Source: an uncultured Oligella sp. (GTDB lineage: Bacteria; Pseudomonadota; Gammaproteobacteria; Burkholderiales; Burkholderiaceae_B). From it: DNA of 64,000 bases. Positions 28,202 to 37,372 of this stretch are shown here, piece by piece (positions within the stretch are counted from its first letter, which is position 1; each line of letters opens with the position of its first letter). The position numbers were made by a program, and so were the translations under genes. The DNA is taken from positions 1 through 64,000 of the forward strand of contig CANROD010000003.1 in the NCBI GenBank assembly GCA_947632105.1, given 5' to 3'. The notes under the pieces are model-generated. The model made no database searches. It had not been told where the DNA came from and saw nothing but the letters and a program-made list of their open reading frames with translations.

Positions 28202-29608
28202 ATGGACCTACCTGATATGGACAAACTTTATGATGTCATCGTAATCGGTGGGGGCAATGCCGCGCTCTGTGCTGCTTTAAGCGCAAAAGAGCAAGGCGCA
28301 CAAAAAATTGCCTTAATCGAAAGTGCACCAAAAGAATGGCGTGGCGGCAATAGTAGTCACACACGCAACCTTCGCTGTATGCATAACGAGCCTACCGACG
28401 TACTTACTGACAGTTATACCGAAGATGAGTATTTTGATGATGTTTGGCGCGTAACTAACGGCCAGACTAATGAAGATATGGCTCGCTTTGTGATCCGCTC
28501 AACAGTAGACGCTACCGCCTGGATGAAGAAAAATGGTGTGCGCTTCCAACCTTCTCTTGGCGGCACACTACAACTTGGCCGTACAAACGCTTTCTTCCTA
28601 GGTGGTGGTAAAGCACTAGTTAATACTTATTACAAAGCCGCAGAAAAAGCAAAAATCACCTTTTTCTACGAAACCGAATGTATCCGTTTAAACATGAATG
28701 GCAATCGCTGTGAGTCTATTACAGTTAAGCACAACGGCCAAGAAAAAGACATGCGCGCCAAATCCTTTGTCATTGCATCAGGCGGCTTTGAATCAAATCG
28801 TGAATGGCTCGAAGAGGCATGGGGCCCTTCTGCTAAAAACTTTTTGATACGCGGTACCCGTTTTAATCAAGGTGTGGTACTAAAAGAGCTCATTCGTAAT
28901 CAAGCAATGATTATTGGTGATCCGACACAAGGCCATGCCGTTGCTATTGATGCTCGAGCACCTCTCTATGACGGCGGTATTGTTACTCGTGTTGACTGCG
29001 TTTCTTTAGGTATTGTTCTCAACAAAAATGGTGAGCGTTTCTACGACGAAGGTGAAGACTTTTGGCCAAAACGCTATGCTATTTGGGGTCGCCTAGTGGC
29101 TAAGCAACCGGACCAAGTCGCCTACTGTATTATCGATCAGAAGTCCATTGGTCGCTTTATGCCGTCAGTATTCAAGTCGATCAAGGCAGATACATTAGAA
29201 GGTCTAATGGACAAACTTGGCTTACCTACAGAGAAAGCATTAGAGACCATCTCTACATACAATGCAGCTGTCCAACCCGGCACCTTTGACCACGCAGTCC
29301 TAGATGACTGCCACACAGAGGGGTTAGAAGTTAACAAAACTCACTGGGCAACTACCATTGATGAGAGTCCATTTTACGCATACCCATTAGCCACTGGCAT
29401 TACCTTCACCTATATGGGCGTGAAAATTAATAAAGAGGCTAGAGTAACTATGGCTGATGGCTCCATGGCTGATAACTTATTCGCAGCCGGAGAAATTATG
29501 GCTGGTAATATTTTAACTCAAGGGTATGTGGCCGGATTTGGTATGGCTATCGGTACTGTTTTCGGTCGAATCGCTGGCAGGGAGGCTGCAAAAAATGCTA
29601 ACGCTTGA
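28202..29608 (+). CDS. tcuA: FAD-dependent tricarballylate dehydrogenase TcuA
   Basis: Flavoprotein of the fumarate reductase/succinate dehydrogenase family that oxidises tricarballylate to cis-aconitate in characterised systems. The FAD-binding motif VIVIGGGNAALCAALSA starts at about residue 12; GGNSSHTRNLRCMH, a GGFESNREWL segment and the C-terminal LFAAGEIMAGNILTQGYVAG are family features. It has 468 residues, normal length. Start is at 28202, or possibly the internal ATG at 28217. It overlaps tcuB by 14 bases. The related substrates citrate or aconitate cannot be excluded from sequence. Confidence 0.9.
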   Translation: MDLPDMDKLYDVIVIGGGNAALCAALSAKEQGAQKIALIESAPKEWRGGNSSHTRNLRCMHNEPTDVLTDSYTEDEYFDDVWRVTNGQTNEDMARFVIRSTVDATAWMKKNGVRFQPSLGGTLQLGRTNAFFLGGGKALVNTYYKAAEKAKITFFYETECIRLNMNGNRCESITVKHNGQEKDMRAKSFVIASGGFESNREWLEEAWGPSAKNFLIRGTRFNQGVVLKELIRNQAMIIGDPTQGHAVAIDARAPLYDGGIVTRVDCVSLGIVLNKNGERFYDEGEDFWPKRYAIWGRLVAKQPDQVAYCIIDQKSIGRFMPSVFKSIKADTLEGLMDKLGLPTEKALETISTYNAAVQPGTFDHAVLDDCHTEGLEVNKTHWATTIDESPFYAYPLATGITFTYMGVKINKEARVTMADGSMADNLFAAGEIMAGNILTQGYVAGFGMAIGTVFGRIAGREAAKNANA

Positions 29609-30677
29609 AAAAATTCTTGATGAATCAAAACACTCAATTGGGATTTGTAATTCCTGTCGCTATTGCGAAGGGTTCTGTGCTGTTTTCCCAGCAATGGAAA
29701 AACGCTTAGACTTTACTGAAATAGATATGCACTATCTGGCGAATCTGTGCCACAACTGTAGTGAATGTTATTACGCTTGTCAATACGCGCCTCCGCACGA
29801 ATTCAATGTTAACATTCCTCAGCAATTAGCTCAGGTTCGTCTAGGCACTTATACTGAGTATGCTTGGCCTAAAGGCATTGCAAAGTTATTTGCAAAAAAT
29901 GGCCTAATAGCCACGCTAATATTTGTACTTGCACTAGTCGTGTTATTTTTTGGTGCTAGCCTTTTTAGCAGCTCAGGCCCAGCAAATGGTAACTTCTATG
30001 CAATCTTGCCACATAACTTTTTAGTGGCTGTTTTTGGCACCTCATTTGCATGGATGATTGTAGCCATCCTGATGGGTTTCAAAAACTACCTAAAAGATAT
30101 TGAGCCTGACACAAAATCACTATTTTCTGGTGGTAATGTTAAACAAGCACTATCTGATGCGCTAAGCATGAAGTACCTGCACGGTAATATTAAAACTGGC
30201 TGTACCTATCCGGATGATAATATTTCACCGTGGCGCCGCTATTTCCATCACTTTACCTTCTACGGATTTATGCTATGTTTTGCAGCAACTACTAGCGGCA
30301 CTATCATGCACTACTTCCTAGGTATGGAAGCACCTTATCCTTTCTTTAGTGCGCCCAAGCTATTAGGTACGTTTGGTGGTATTTCATTAACTATCGGTAC
30401 TGCCGGATTATTTATACTCAAAACTAGAGCGGATGAAAGCATCAAAGATATCCGTCAAATGGGTATGGACTATGCTTTTATCGCCCTATTATTCCTAATT
30501 TCTACGTCTGGTTTAGCATTGATGGTTTTACGCGAGACAGGTGCTATGTCAAGTTTATTGATAATTCACTTAAGCCTAATATTAGCTTTATTTGTAACTA
30601 TGCCATTCGGTAAATTTGTTCATGCATTTTATCGATTCGGGGCTCTATTAAAATATGCAAAAGAGTCAAAAGAATAA
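29595..30677 (+). CDS. tcuB: Tricarballylate utilization protein TcuB (Fe-S, membrane electron carrier)
   Basis: Re-oxidises TcuA flavin and passes electrons to the quinone pool. Two four-cysteine clusters are visible: CNSCRYCEGFC (residues 18-28) and CHNCSECYYAC (52-62). They precede a membrane domain of about six helices with histidines that could ligate heme (WRRYFHHFTFYGF, IMHYFLG). The track starts at 29526; I chose 29595 (MLTLEKIL) because GGGAGG lies nine bases upstream. That gives 360 residues and a 14-base overlap with tcuA. The usual third gene tcuC (MFS importer) is absent; a TctCBA system lies nearby instead. Confidence 0.9.
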   Translation: MLTLEKILDESKHSIGICNSCRYCEGFCAVFPAMEKRLDFTEIDMHYLANLCHNCSECYYACQYAPPHEFNVNIPQQLAQVRLGTYTEYAWPKGIAKLFAKNGLIATLIFVLALVVLFFGASLFSSSGPANGNFYAILPHNFLVAVFGTSFAWMIVAILMGFKNYLKDIEPDTKSLFSGGNVKQALSDALSMKYLHGNIKTGCTYPDDNISPWRRYFHHFTFYGFMLCFAATTSGTIMHYFLGMEAPYPFFSAPKLLGTFGGISLTIGTAGLFILKTRADESIKDIRQMGMDYAFIALLFLISTSGLALMVLRETGAMSSLLIIHLSLILALFVTMPFGKFVHAFYRFGALLKYAKESKE

Positions 30678-30707
30678 ACTCAATACATAGGTTCAATAAC
30701 AGCCATA

Positions 30708-30744
30708 AATAAAGGGTGAGAGTTTTTAGCTCTCACCCTTTATT
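30708..30744. terminator. Bidirectional terminator, 15-bp perfect stem
   Basis: AATAAAGGGTGAGAG, loop TTTTTAG, then CTCTCACCCTTTATT. It lies between tcuB (+) and the AbrB-family gene (-). The perfect 15-bp stem with AT-rich base suits termination of both convergent transcripts. Confidence 0.9.
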
Positions 30745-30751
30745 GCCATCT

Positions 30752-31822
30752 TTAACGCCTACTCTTTGCTAGGTGATATTTATCTAGCCAGCGGTAAAGC
30801 GGCCCCACGGTTAATAATACAAATATCAGCCTACTGACCTGAAAGCTAGTAACTAAAGGCGCTCCTAACATTAACACTTTAGCCGTAATGGCCATTTCCG
30901 CTAATCCCCCTGGACTCATAGCTAATACAGCCGTCGGAAAGTAAATATCTGACATATAAGCCACAATAGCACAAAAAACAAATGCTAAAAGCAGATAAAC
31001 AGTTGTCATCAGGCTAACAGCACCCAAAAACTTAGGCGCTTGTTTAAAGAATCCAGCTCGATAATTACTACCTAGAGACCAACCCAAAAACAACTGACCT
31101 ATACGCTGAATCTCAGGTTGTAGTTGAGTAAAAACTATCTCATTGGACGTCAATAAGGCTGTGACTATGATGCCACCAAGCATCATAGCATTTGGCGCTT
31201 TAATCCTTTCCAAAATAAAGCAACCTATCCCCGTTAAGGCCGCTAGTTTAATTAATCCAATATAACTGTATTCAACCAACTGCCCATGCGAAATTAAATC
31301 CCCTTTAAATCCTAAAAACTGGAAACTAAAGGGAATGATGACCACAATGATTAAAACTCGCAAACTATGAGCAGAAGCAACTAACGACAGGTTAGTCGAA
31401 CCATTCTTTTCTGCTAAAACTACCATTTCACTAGCACCGCCTACCGTACTACCAAAATAAGCCGTAGTATAGTCAACACCACCCCACTTGTACAAAATCC
31501 ACGAACCAATTAAGCCAATCACAATAGCAAAAAAACAGCCCGCCACTACATAAGCCGAAAGTGTTTCAATAATTTCAACCGTTTCAGAGGTAAACTGCAG
31601 TCCTAACGCAATACCTACAATCCACTGCCCAACTTTTCTAAACCCCACATGACAAAGAATACTAGCGCCATTCACTCTAAAAACAGCGGTAAAAAGTAAT
31701 GAGCCTAAAAGCCAAGGAATAGGTGTACCTATCGCATCAGCAATTAACGCACCTGAAAGGGCTACGACAAAGCCCAAAAAAATCTGTTTAACCATAAAAT
31801 GAATATCATTAACAATTGTCAA
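30752..31822 (-). CDS. AbrB-family (PF05145-type) membrane protein
   Basis: A 356-residue polytopic membrane protein with about ten hydrophobic segments in two similar halves. Family cues are GALIADAIGTPIPWLLGSLLF near the start and the paired STVGGASEMVVLAEKNG and MSPGGLAEMAITAK segments, one in each half. Databases call this family AbrB regulator or putative ammonia monooxygenase, but the sequence is that of a membrane protein, not a DNA-binding protein. Relatives often sit beside tripartite tricarboxylate transporters; an accessory transport or export role is plausible but unproven. The start may instead be the ATG at codon 10. Confidence 0.82.
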   Translation of the reverse strand: MTIVNDIHFMVKQIFLGFVVALSGALIADAIGTPIPWLLGSLLFTAVFRVNGASILCHVGFRKVGQWIVGIALGLQFTSETVEIIETLSAYVVAGCFFAIVIGLIGSWILYKWGGVDYTTAYFGSTVGGASEMVVLAEKNGSTNLSLVASAHSLRVLIIVVIIPFSFQFLGFKGDLISHGQLVEYSYIGLIKLAALTGIGCFILERIKAPNAMMLGGIIVTALLTSNEIVFTQLQPEIQRIGQLFLGWSLGSNYRAGFFKQAPKFLGAVSLMTTVYLLLAFVFCAIVAYMSDIYFPTAVLAMSPGGLAEMAITAKVLMLGAPLVTSFQVSRLIFVLLTVGPLYRWLDKYHLAKSRR

Positions 31823-31864
31823 TAGCTGATACTAAACTACTGTTCAACTTTATATAGACACAAA

Positions 31865-31904
31865 AAAACTGGTGCTAGCCTTACAACATACTAGCACCAG
31901 TTTT
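31865..31904 (-). terminator. Terminator after tctA
   Basis: AAAACTGGTGCTAG, 12-base loop, CTAGCACCAGTTTT: a 14-bp perfect stem. Read on the minus strand it is followed by a run of T (31862-31868 is A7 on the plus strand), so it ends the tctCBA transcript before the AbrB-family gene. This gives the AbrB-family gene its own promoter in the short gap. Confidence 0.88.
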
Positions 31905-31938
31905 ACTTAAATAAGCACATCAAACTCAAACAATACGT

Positions 31939-33459
31939 TTAATTTGCTGGTGCACTTCTACCCCCCATCCAACGGCGTAACATAGGTGGGAACACGATGA
32001 CAGATACCGCTAAAACCCATAAAGCAATAGTGATATTACTACCAAACAAAATGTCTAGATCGCCATTGCTGATAGACAAGGCACGTCGAAGGTTTTGCTC
32101 CATCAGATTACCTAAAACCACACCCAATACTAATGGCGCTAACGGTACGTCTAATTTACGAAAGAAATAGCCTACTAAACCAATAATAACGACCATATAC
32201 AAGTCAAAGCTAGTAGCATTTAATGCCCAAACCCCGATAAAACTAATCGCTAAAATACCCGGCACTAACAACCATGCTGGGATGTTAAGCATAGCAGCGA
32301 ACACTCTAACCATTGGAATATTCATCAACAATAGCATCACGTTAGCGATAAATAGTGAAGCGATTAAACCCCAAACAATTTGTGGTTGGTACTCAAATAA
32401 TGCAGGCCCAGGCGTGATATTGTATAAAGTCAACGCCCCCATCATAACGGCTGTTGTTCCTGAACCTGGCACACCTAAAGTTAACATAGGAATAAATGAA
32501 CCGGTAGCAGACGCATTATTAGCAGCTTCTGGCGCAGCCAAGCCTCGTAAATCACCTTGACCAAATTGCGCATTAGGGTCTCTGCCTTCTACGAACTTTT
32601 TCTCAGTTGAGTAAGCAACTGCAGATGCAACACTCGCTCCCGCTCCCGGAAGAACGCCAACAATAAAGCCAATTACACCACCACGGATAGAAGTCCACCA
32701 GGTTTTCTTGGCTTCACTAACATTAAATAACTTACGCTTACTCTTAGGGACACTGATAGAATGACCTTTCAGCAGATTCTCAAGCATTTGCAGCATTTCT
32801 GAAACGGCAAATAAACCGATGACTACTACAACGAAATCAACGCCATCTGACAGATTAGCAATATCAAAAGTGTAACGATAAACACCTGAGTTAGCATCCA
32901 CTCCGACAGTCGAAATAGCTAAGCCCGTAAGCGCTGCAATCATACCTTTGATTGGCTGCTCACCTAATAAACTGGTTAAGGCACAAAAGGCAAACACCAT
33001 TAGTACAAAATACTCAGCAGGCCCAAAAGCAACCGCCCACTTAGCTAACGCAGGAGCTAAAAACAACACTCCAATAATAGCGATAGTAGAACCAATAAAA
33101 GAAGACCAAGCAGAAAGGGATAAAGCCACACTAGCCAACCCCTTACGAGCTAATGGATAACCATCTAGCGTCGTCATGACTGCTGCTGCCTCACCCGGTA
33201 CGTTAATTAGAATTGACGAAATACGTCCACCATACTCAGCGCCTACATAAACTGCTGCAAGTAAAATTAATGCGCTTTCAGGAGGTAACTGCATCGCAAA
33301 AGCAATAGGCACCAACATAGCGACAGCATTGATTGGACCTAGCCCTGGCAGAACTCCTACGATCGTTCCAATTACACCGCCGAGCGCCGCGATTAAAAGG
33401 TTAATACCCGAAAAGGCAACCCCCATTCCCATCGCTAAGTTCTCAAAAACTCCACTCAT
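31939..33459 (-). CDS. tctA: Tripartite tricarboxylate transporter large membrane subunit TctA
   Basis: Large permease subunit (about 12 membrane helices, 506 residues) of a TTT-family importer driven by an ion gradient with a periplasmic receptor. Signature segments are GTIVGVLPGLGPINAVAMLVPIAF near the N-terminus and its echo GVIGFIVGVLPGAGASVASAVAYS in the second half, plus PEAANNASATGSFIPMLTLGVPGSG. Its start overlaps the tctB stop by four bases (ATGA) with GGAGG upstream. It works with TctB and the TctC receptor; characterised examples import citrate and related tricarboxylates. Confidence 0.94.
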   Translation of the reverse strand: MSGVFENLAMGMGVAFSGINLLIAALGGVIGTIVGVLPGLGPINAVAMLVPIAFAMQLPPESALILLAAVYVGAEYGGRISSILINVPGEAAAVMTTLDGYPLARKGLASVALSLSAWSSFIGSTIAIIGVLFLAPALAKWAVAFGPAEYFVLMVFAFCALTSLLGEQPIKGMIAALTGLAISTVGVDANSGVYRYTFDIANLSDGVDFVVVVIGLFAVSEMLQMLENLLKGHSISVPKSKRKLFNVSEAKKTWWTSIRGGVIGFIVGVLPGAGASVASAVAYSTEKKFVEGRDPNAQFGQGDLRGLAAPEAANNASATGSFIPMLTLGVPGSGTTAVMMGALTLYNITPGPALFEYQPQIVWGLIASLFIANVMLLLMNIPMVRVFAAMLNIPAWLLVPGILAISFIGVWALNATSFDLYMVVIIGLVGYFFRKLDVPLAPLVLGVVLGNLMEQNLRRALSISNGDLDILFGSNITIALWVLAVSVIVFPPMLRRWMGGRSAPAN

Positions 33460-33899
33460 AACACACCTCCTAAAATACCTTGAGGCAATACTACGTCTAA
33501 GGTTCTATCAAATAGTAAAAAGAATAATACCGACATAACGACACCGCCAACAACGGCTTGCCACCATTTGGCACCGAAAAGCTTGCCAACAAAAATCGTC
33601 ATGAGCGCAGTGGACACGATAAAACCTAAAATATTAAATAAGAAAGCGTATAAAACGATATAAGCCACCATCGTAAGGATTCGAAGATTGGCGCTTTTTG
33701 TATTTACCTCTGCCTCACTCCCACCTTTAACAGTAAGAATTAACCCGCAGATAGCCATAATTACTGCAATTAATAAGGGAAATGCCTTAGGACCAATAGG
33801 CTCATAGGAGAAAGGAGGCTCCAAATCATATCCAAAAACACCCAAGAAAACAGCAAATAAAATTGCCACAATCCCGAGAGTGCGATCAGTTAATTTCAT
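33456..33899 (-). CDS. tctB: Tripartite tricarboxylate transporter small membrane subunit TctB
   Basis: A poorly conserved 147-residue membrane protein with four hydrophobic segments, the size and topology of TctB. The LEPPFSYEPIGPKAFPLLIAVIMA segment in the first loop is typical. It is needed with TctA for transport in studied systems. GAGGAAAAATCAAG precedes the ATG, and it overlaps tctA by four bases. A 114-base gap to tctC upstream carries a hairpin. Confidence 0.9.
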   Translation of the reverse strand: MKLTDRTLGIVAILFAVFLGVFGYDLEPPFSYEPIGPKAFPLLIAVIMAICGLILTVKGGSEAEVNTKSANLRILTMVAYIVLYAFLFNILGFIVSTALMTIFVGKLFGAKWWQAVVGGVVMSVLFFLLFDRTLDVVLPQGILGGVL

Positions 33900-33924
33900 C
33901 TTGATTTTTCCTCAAAGATTCCTC

Positions 33925-33968
33925 AAAGCTAAACCCTAGTACAACTAGGTGCGCTAAGGCTTAGCTTT
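33925..33968 (-). promoter_or_regulatory. Compound hairpin in the tctC-tctB gap
   Basis: AAAGCTAA (33925-33932) pairs with TTAGCTTT (33961-33968), enclosing a second stem CCTAG/CTAGG. In the minus-strand transcript this lies between tctC and tctB. Such intercistronic hairpins commonly protect an abundant receptor mRNA or attenuate read-through, so that the receptor is made in excess over the permease. Function is inferred. Confidence 0.5.
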
Positions 33969-34013
33969 TATATAATCTCAACTACTAGATTGATTATTAA
34001 TGACGTTGAAAGG

Positions 34014-35003
34014 TTACTTTTTGATTAAACCAAAGCTATCAGCTAGCTCAGTGTAGAATTTCACGCGCTCTTTGACATAGGCATCTACTTCTGGGCCTGC
34101 CATATCGTATGGAAATAATCCTTGCTGTTTCTGTATTGTTTTAAAGGTTTCAGTTTTGAAAAGCTCTTCAAAAGCATGTACCCACCAATCATACTGCTCA
34201 TCACTCACATCAGGCCCAACATAGAACCCACGCACGATAGACCATACGATGTCATAGCCCAATTCCTTGGCTGTTGGTACGTCCTCTAATAAGCCTGGTA
34301 AACGCTCATCACTAAATACAGTCAAGACTCGCATATCTGAGCCACCCTCAATGGCTGCGACAGCTTCAGCTGCTCCAGTTGATAAGATTTGAACATGATT
34401 ACCGCTTAAGGCTGTCGCTGCTTCACCACCACCTTCAAAAGCGACAAAACGGACTTTTTTGTAATCCACTCCAGCTGCCTGTCCTGTCAGAGCCACAACC
34501 ATCCAATCCTGACTACCAATAGAACCGCCCGCGCCAAAAACCACTTTGCTTGGATCAGTTTTTAGAGCTTGGATTAAATCATCAAGCGTTTTAAATGGTG
34601 AATCTTGACGGACCATTAAGGTGCCATAATCTGTACCAACGCTAGCTAGCCAACGCACATCATCAACGTCGTATCGACCGAATTTACCTTGAGCCAGATT
34701 GAGTAAAGAGCCGCCAGAGAAAGCAACAATGGCATTAGGATCTGCTCTACGCTGAGCTACAATACTGTTATAAGCTACTGCACCAATACCACCCGGCATA
34801 TAAATGGTACGCATCGGACTACTTAATAAGTCACTCTTTTGGAAGCTATTCACCGCAATACGACAGGTCAAATCAAAGCCCCCACCAGGCTGAGCCGGTG
34901 CAATGCACTCTGGACGCTCTGGTTCTTGTGCTTGCGCTACATTAGCTGAAAAAATCACACCACAGGCTAGAAATAGGCTAGATAACTTTTTAGTTAAACG
35001 CAT
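34014..35003 (-). CDS. tctC: Tripartite tricarboxylate transporter periplasmic receptor TctC
   Basis: Periplasmic binding protein of the Bug family (329 residues from this start). A signal peptide is clear (MRLTKKLSSLFLACGVIFSANVAQAQ). The mature protein has the Bug-type opening ECIAPAQPGGGFDLTCRIA, where the PAQPGGG loop contacts carboxylates, and GGIGAVAYNSIVAQRRADPNAIVAFSGG. The track uses a GTG at 35009; the ATG at 35003 has GAGGAG at proper spacing. Three direct repeats lie just upstream. It is adjacent to tctBA and tctDE, all on the minus strand. Confidence 0.94.
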   Translation of the reverse strand: MRLTKKLSSLFLACGVIFSANVAQAQEPERPECIAPAQPGGGFDLTCRIAVNSFQKSDLLSSPMRTIYMPGGIGAVAYNSIVAQRRADPNAIVAFSGGSLLNLAQGKFGRYDVDDVRWLASVGTDYGTLMVRQDSPFKTLDDLIQALKTDPSKVVFGAGGSIGSQDWMVVALTGQAAGVDYKKVRFVAFEGGGEAATALSGNHVQILSTGAAEAVAAIEGGSDMRVLTVFSDERLPGLLEDVPTAKELGYDIVWSIVRGFYVGPDVSDEQYDWWVHAFEELFKTETFKTIQKQQGLFPYDMAGPEVDAYVKERVKFYTELADSFGLIKK

Positions 35004-35050
35004 AATCACTCCTCAATATATTTATAAATGTTTGTACGCCATTACAATAA

Positions 35051-35078
35051 CTTTCAAAAGCTTTCGATTAGCTTTCAA
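35051..35078 (-). promoter_or_regulatory. Three CTTTCRA direct repeats, candidate TctD binding site for tctC
   Basis: CTTTCAA at 35051-35057, CTTTCGA at 35061-35067 and CTTTCAA at 35072-35078 are spaced 10 and 11 bases. OmpR-family response regulators such as TctD bind tandem direct repeats about one helical turn apart. The repeats lie 48-75 bases upstream of the tctC ATG, just upstream of where a -35/-10 pair would be (AT-rich TTTATAAATA follows on the minus strand). The assignment to TctD is inference from position and spacing. Confidence 0.6.
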
Positions 35079-35116
35079 ACTATAAAAGTCTAGGGAAAAC
35101 ACTGAGTAATTTATGA

Positions 35117-36568
35117 TTAAATTTGTTTATCTTGACCGTTCTTTCTAAAAACCAAACGAACACATAGGCCAGTATTGTCCTCGTTGTTGAAAATCTCAAA
35201 CTCTCCTTGGTGGGTATCCATAACACTCTGCACAATTGCTAAACCCAAGCCAAAGCCATCTTGTTTTTTACCTTCATGTCCCCGTCTAAAACGCTTACCC
35301 GCTCCTGCCAAGTCAGCATCACTCATCCCAGGGCCGTTATCTCTTAGCTGCAAAACTGCCTTATCTTCTGAATCAATCACAGCCACTGTGATGACCGCTC
35401 CTTTATCACAGTAACGTATAGCATTAGTAATTAGATTATTTAAAGCCTCACGTATTAGCCAAGCAATAGCATTAATGTACACATGCCTCTGCGCTGGCTC
35501 AAAACCATAATCCATTTTCTTTTTCAGTGCTGCTATTGCATTCTCTGACACCACCTGCTCTACCAAAGCATTTAATTCGATGCACTCATACTCCTCTGCA
35601 TTACCGTACAATCCACTTGAACCCTGTACTCTTGCCAAACTTAAAAACTGATTAGTTAACTCAACGGTTTTTTGTAAACGGTTTTTTGCTGCTCCTAACA
35701 CCTCACTTAGCTCCGAAGAATCCGATAAGTGCTCAGCATATTCCAATTGAGTGTGAATGACAGATAATGGGGTTCGTAACTGGTGCGATGCATCATCAAG
35801 AAAAGTCCTTTGCTGTTCTGCTTTTTTTGCATAGCGTTCAATGTGACTATTGATAGCTCTCGTTAAAGGTCGCATTTCACGGGGCAAAAGCTTTTCATCA
35901 AGTGGTCGCAAATCATCTAAACGGCGATTTTCAATGTTTTTTGATGTAGTTCTTATTAACGAAGATGTCAGAATAACAGCTAAATAGATAAGGCCAAAAA
36001 GAAGCAACAACATGAGAAGGTTACTTAAAATAGTTTCCCACATATATTGTTGAATTACCTGATTCCTATCCTCTTGTGTCTCAGCCACTTGTATATACAA
36101 AGAAGAAACTGAACTATTTTCTAGTGATACAGGCATCTCTATCAGCATAGTAGCCACTCGAACTGGCTCACCTAAATACTCCCCATACTCAAAAAATGGG
36201 GTACCATAATCTAAAGACTCTGATGGCAATGGCAAATCAACATAACCAATTTCAGTTAAACCATCACTCGTAATTACTCTAAAATACACCTTACTATTAG
36301 TTGTCAACTCAATAAACTCCAACAAATAGAAAGGCTGCTCCATGCTAATACCACCATCTTCATAGTGCATATTCTTAGAAATAGCATAAAGCGCACCAGC
36401 TAAAGAACGGTCAAAGGCTTTATTCACATGTTCGTCAATATTGGCAATCGAACTCCATACAGTAAACATCACAACACACAATGACGATGGTAGTAACAAC
36501 CAAAGGAGTAGACTCTTAAAGCTACTTTCACTTAAGCGTTTAAGAAGTAATTGACGAAAACTTTTCAT
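35117..36568 (-). CDS. tctE: TctE-type sensor histidine kinase
   Basis: Membrane sensor of the TctDE two-component system (483 residues). TM1 is at about 20-42, a periplasmic domain of about 135 residues follows, and TM2 is at about 180-202. Then come a dimerisation domain with His262 in DDASHQLRTPLSVIH, the N box NLITNAIRYC, G1 DNGPGMSD and G2 GFGLGLAIV. It responds to tricarboxylates in characterised homologs by activating tct transport genes. It follows tctD by 45 bases and precedes tctC by 113, all on one strand. Confidence 0.92.
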   Translation of the reverse strand: MKSFRQLLLKRLSESSFKSLLLWLLLPSSLCVVMFTVWSSIANIDEHVNKAFDRSLAGALYAISKNMHYEDGGISMEQPFYLLEFIELTTNSKVYFRVITSDGLTEIGYVDLPLPSESLDYGTPFFEYGEYLGEPVRVATMLIEMPVSLENSSVSSLYIQVAETQEDRNQVIQQYMWETILSNLLMLLLLFGLIYLAVILTSSLIRTTSKNIENRRLDDLRPLDEKLLPREMRPLTRAINSHIERYAKKAEQQRTFLDDASHQLRTPLSVIHTQLEYAEHLSDSSELSEVLGAAKNRLQKTVELTNQFLSLARVQGSSGLYGNAEEYECIELNALVEQVVSENAIAALKKKMDYGFEPAQRHVYINAIAWLIREALNNLITNAIRYCDKGAVITVAVIDSEDKAVLQLRDNGPGMSDADLAGAGKRFRRGHEGKKQDGFGLGLAIVQSVMDTHQGEFEIFNNEDNTGLCVRLVFRKNGQDKQI

Positions 36569-36613
36569 AAAAGATTAACTAGTTTTTACCTAAACCACTA
36601 AATTGTGCTGTAT

Positions 36614-37291
36614 TTAATCACTGTCAGCCTTTTGCAAACAATAACCAATACCCCGTAATGTAGCGATTTCTACTGAGTTAGTTAGTAGTTTTTTGCGTAG
36701 ACGATAAATGATCACCTCAATTGCTTCGAGACTTAAGTCACTATCAGTGTCTATTAAACGGTCAAGAATATGTTGTTTAGATACTGGCTCACCACTTTTA
36801 AGCATCAAGGCTCTTAAAACAGCAAACTCTCGCGGGGTTAAGGCTAAAGGCTCTCCATCAACGGTAAATTGATGGTTATTCAAATCCAACTTTAATTTCC
36901 CTAATGTTAAACCCATTTTTTCAAGACCTCGACTACGCCTAACTAATGCCGTTAAACGGGCCTTTAGCTCCTCTATACTAAAAGGTTTAGCTAAAAAATC
37001 ATCTGCCCCTAAAGCCAAGGTTTCAACGCGCTGAGTCAACGAGTCTCTAGCTGTCAATACTAAAATAGGGGTATAAATTTCTAACTCTCGAAGCTTTTTA
37101 ATTAAGGTGACTCCATCAATACCAGGCAAGCCTAAATCCAAAATAATGACATCAAACTCCTCAACTATTAATCGTTTAAAGGCTAACGCTCCGTCACTAG
37201 ACCACTCAACTAACCAATCAATATTTTGCTGTAAGCTCTTGCTCAACCAATGAGCTAAGTCTTGCTCATCCTCTACAATTAAAACTCTCAT
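36614..37291 (-). CDS. tctD: TctD-type response regulator
   Basis: OmpR/PhoB-family regulator of 225 residues. The receiver domain has acidic residues EDE at 7-9, the phospho-acceptor Asp52 in IILDLGLPGIDG and Lys102 in LAKPFS. The C-terminal winged helix reads LTPREFAVLRALMLKSGEPVSKQHILDRL. It is the partner of TctE and likely activates tctC through the direct repeats at 35051-35078. It is divergent from the 2-hydroxyacid dehydrogenase gene across 149 bases, so it may also control that gene. Confidence 0.93.
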   Translation of the reverse strand: MRVLIVEDEQDLAHWLSKSLQQNIDWLVEWSSDGALAFKRLIVEEFDVIILDLGLPGIDGVTLIKKLRELEIYTPILVLTARDSLTQRVETLALGADDFLAKPFSIEELKARLTALVRRSRGLEKMGLTLGKLKLDLNNHQFTVDGEPLALTPREFAVLRALMLKSGEPVSKQHILDRLIDTDSDLSLEAIEVIIYRLRKKLLTNSVEIATLRGIGYCLQKADSD

Positions 37292-37372
37292 ACCCTATAC
37301 CCCTCCCGATCATGGCAACCATCTCTACAACAACTCACAAAGCATACATACAGCACTGAGAAAAACTTTAAG

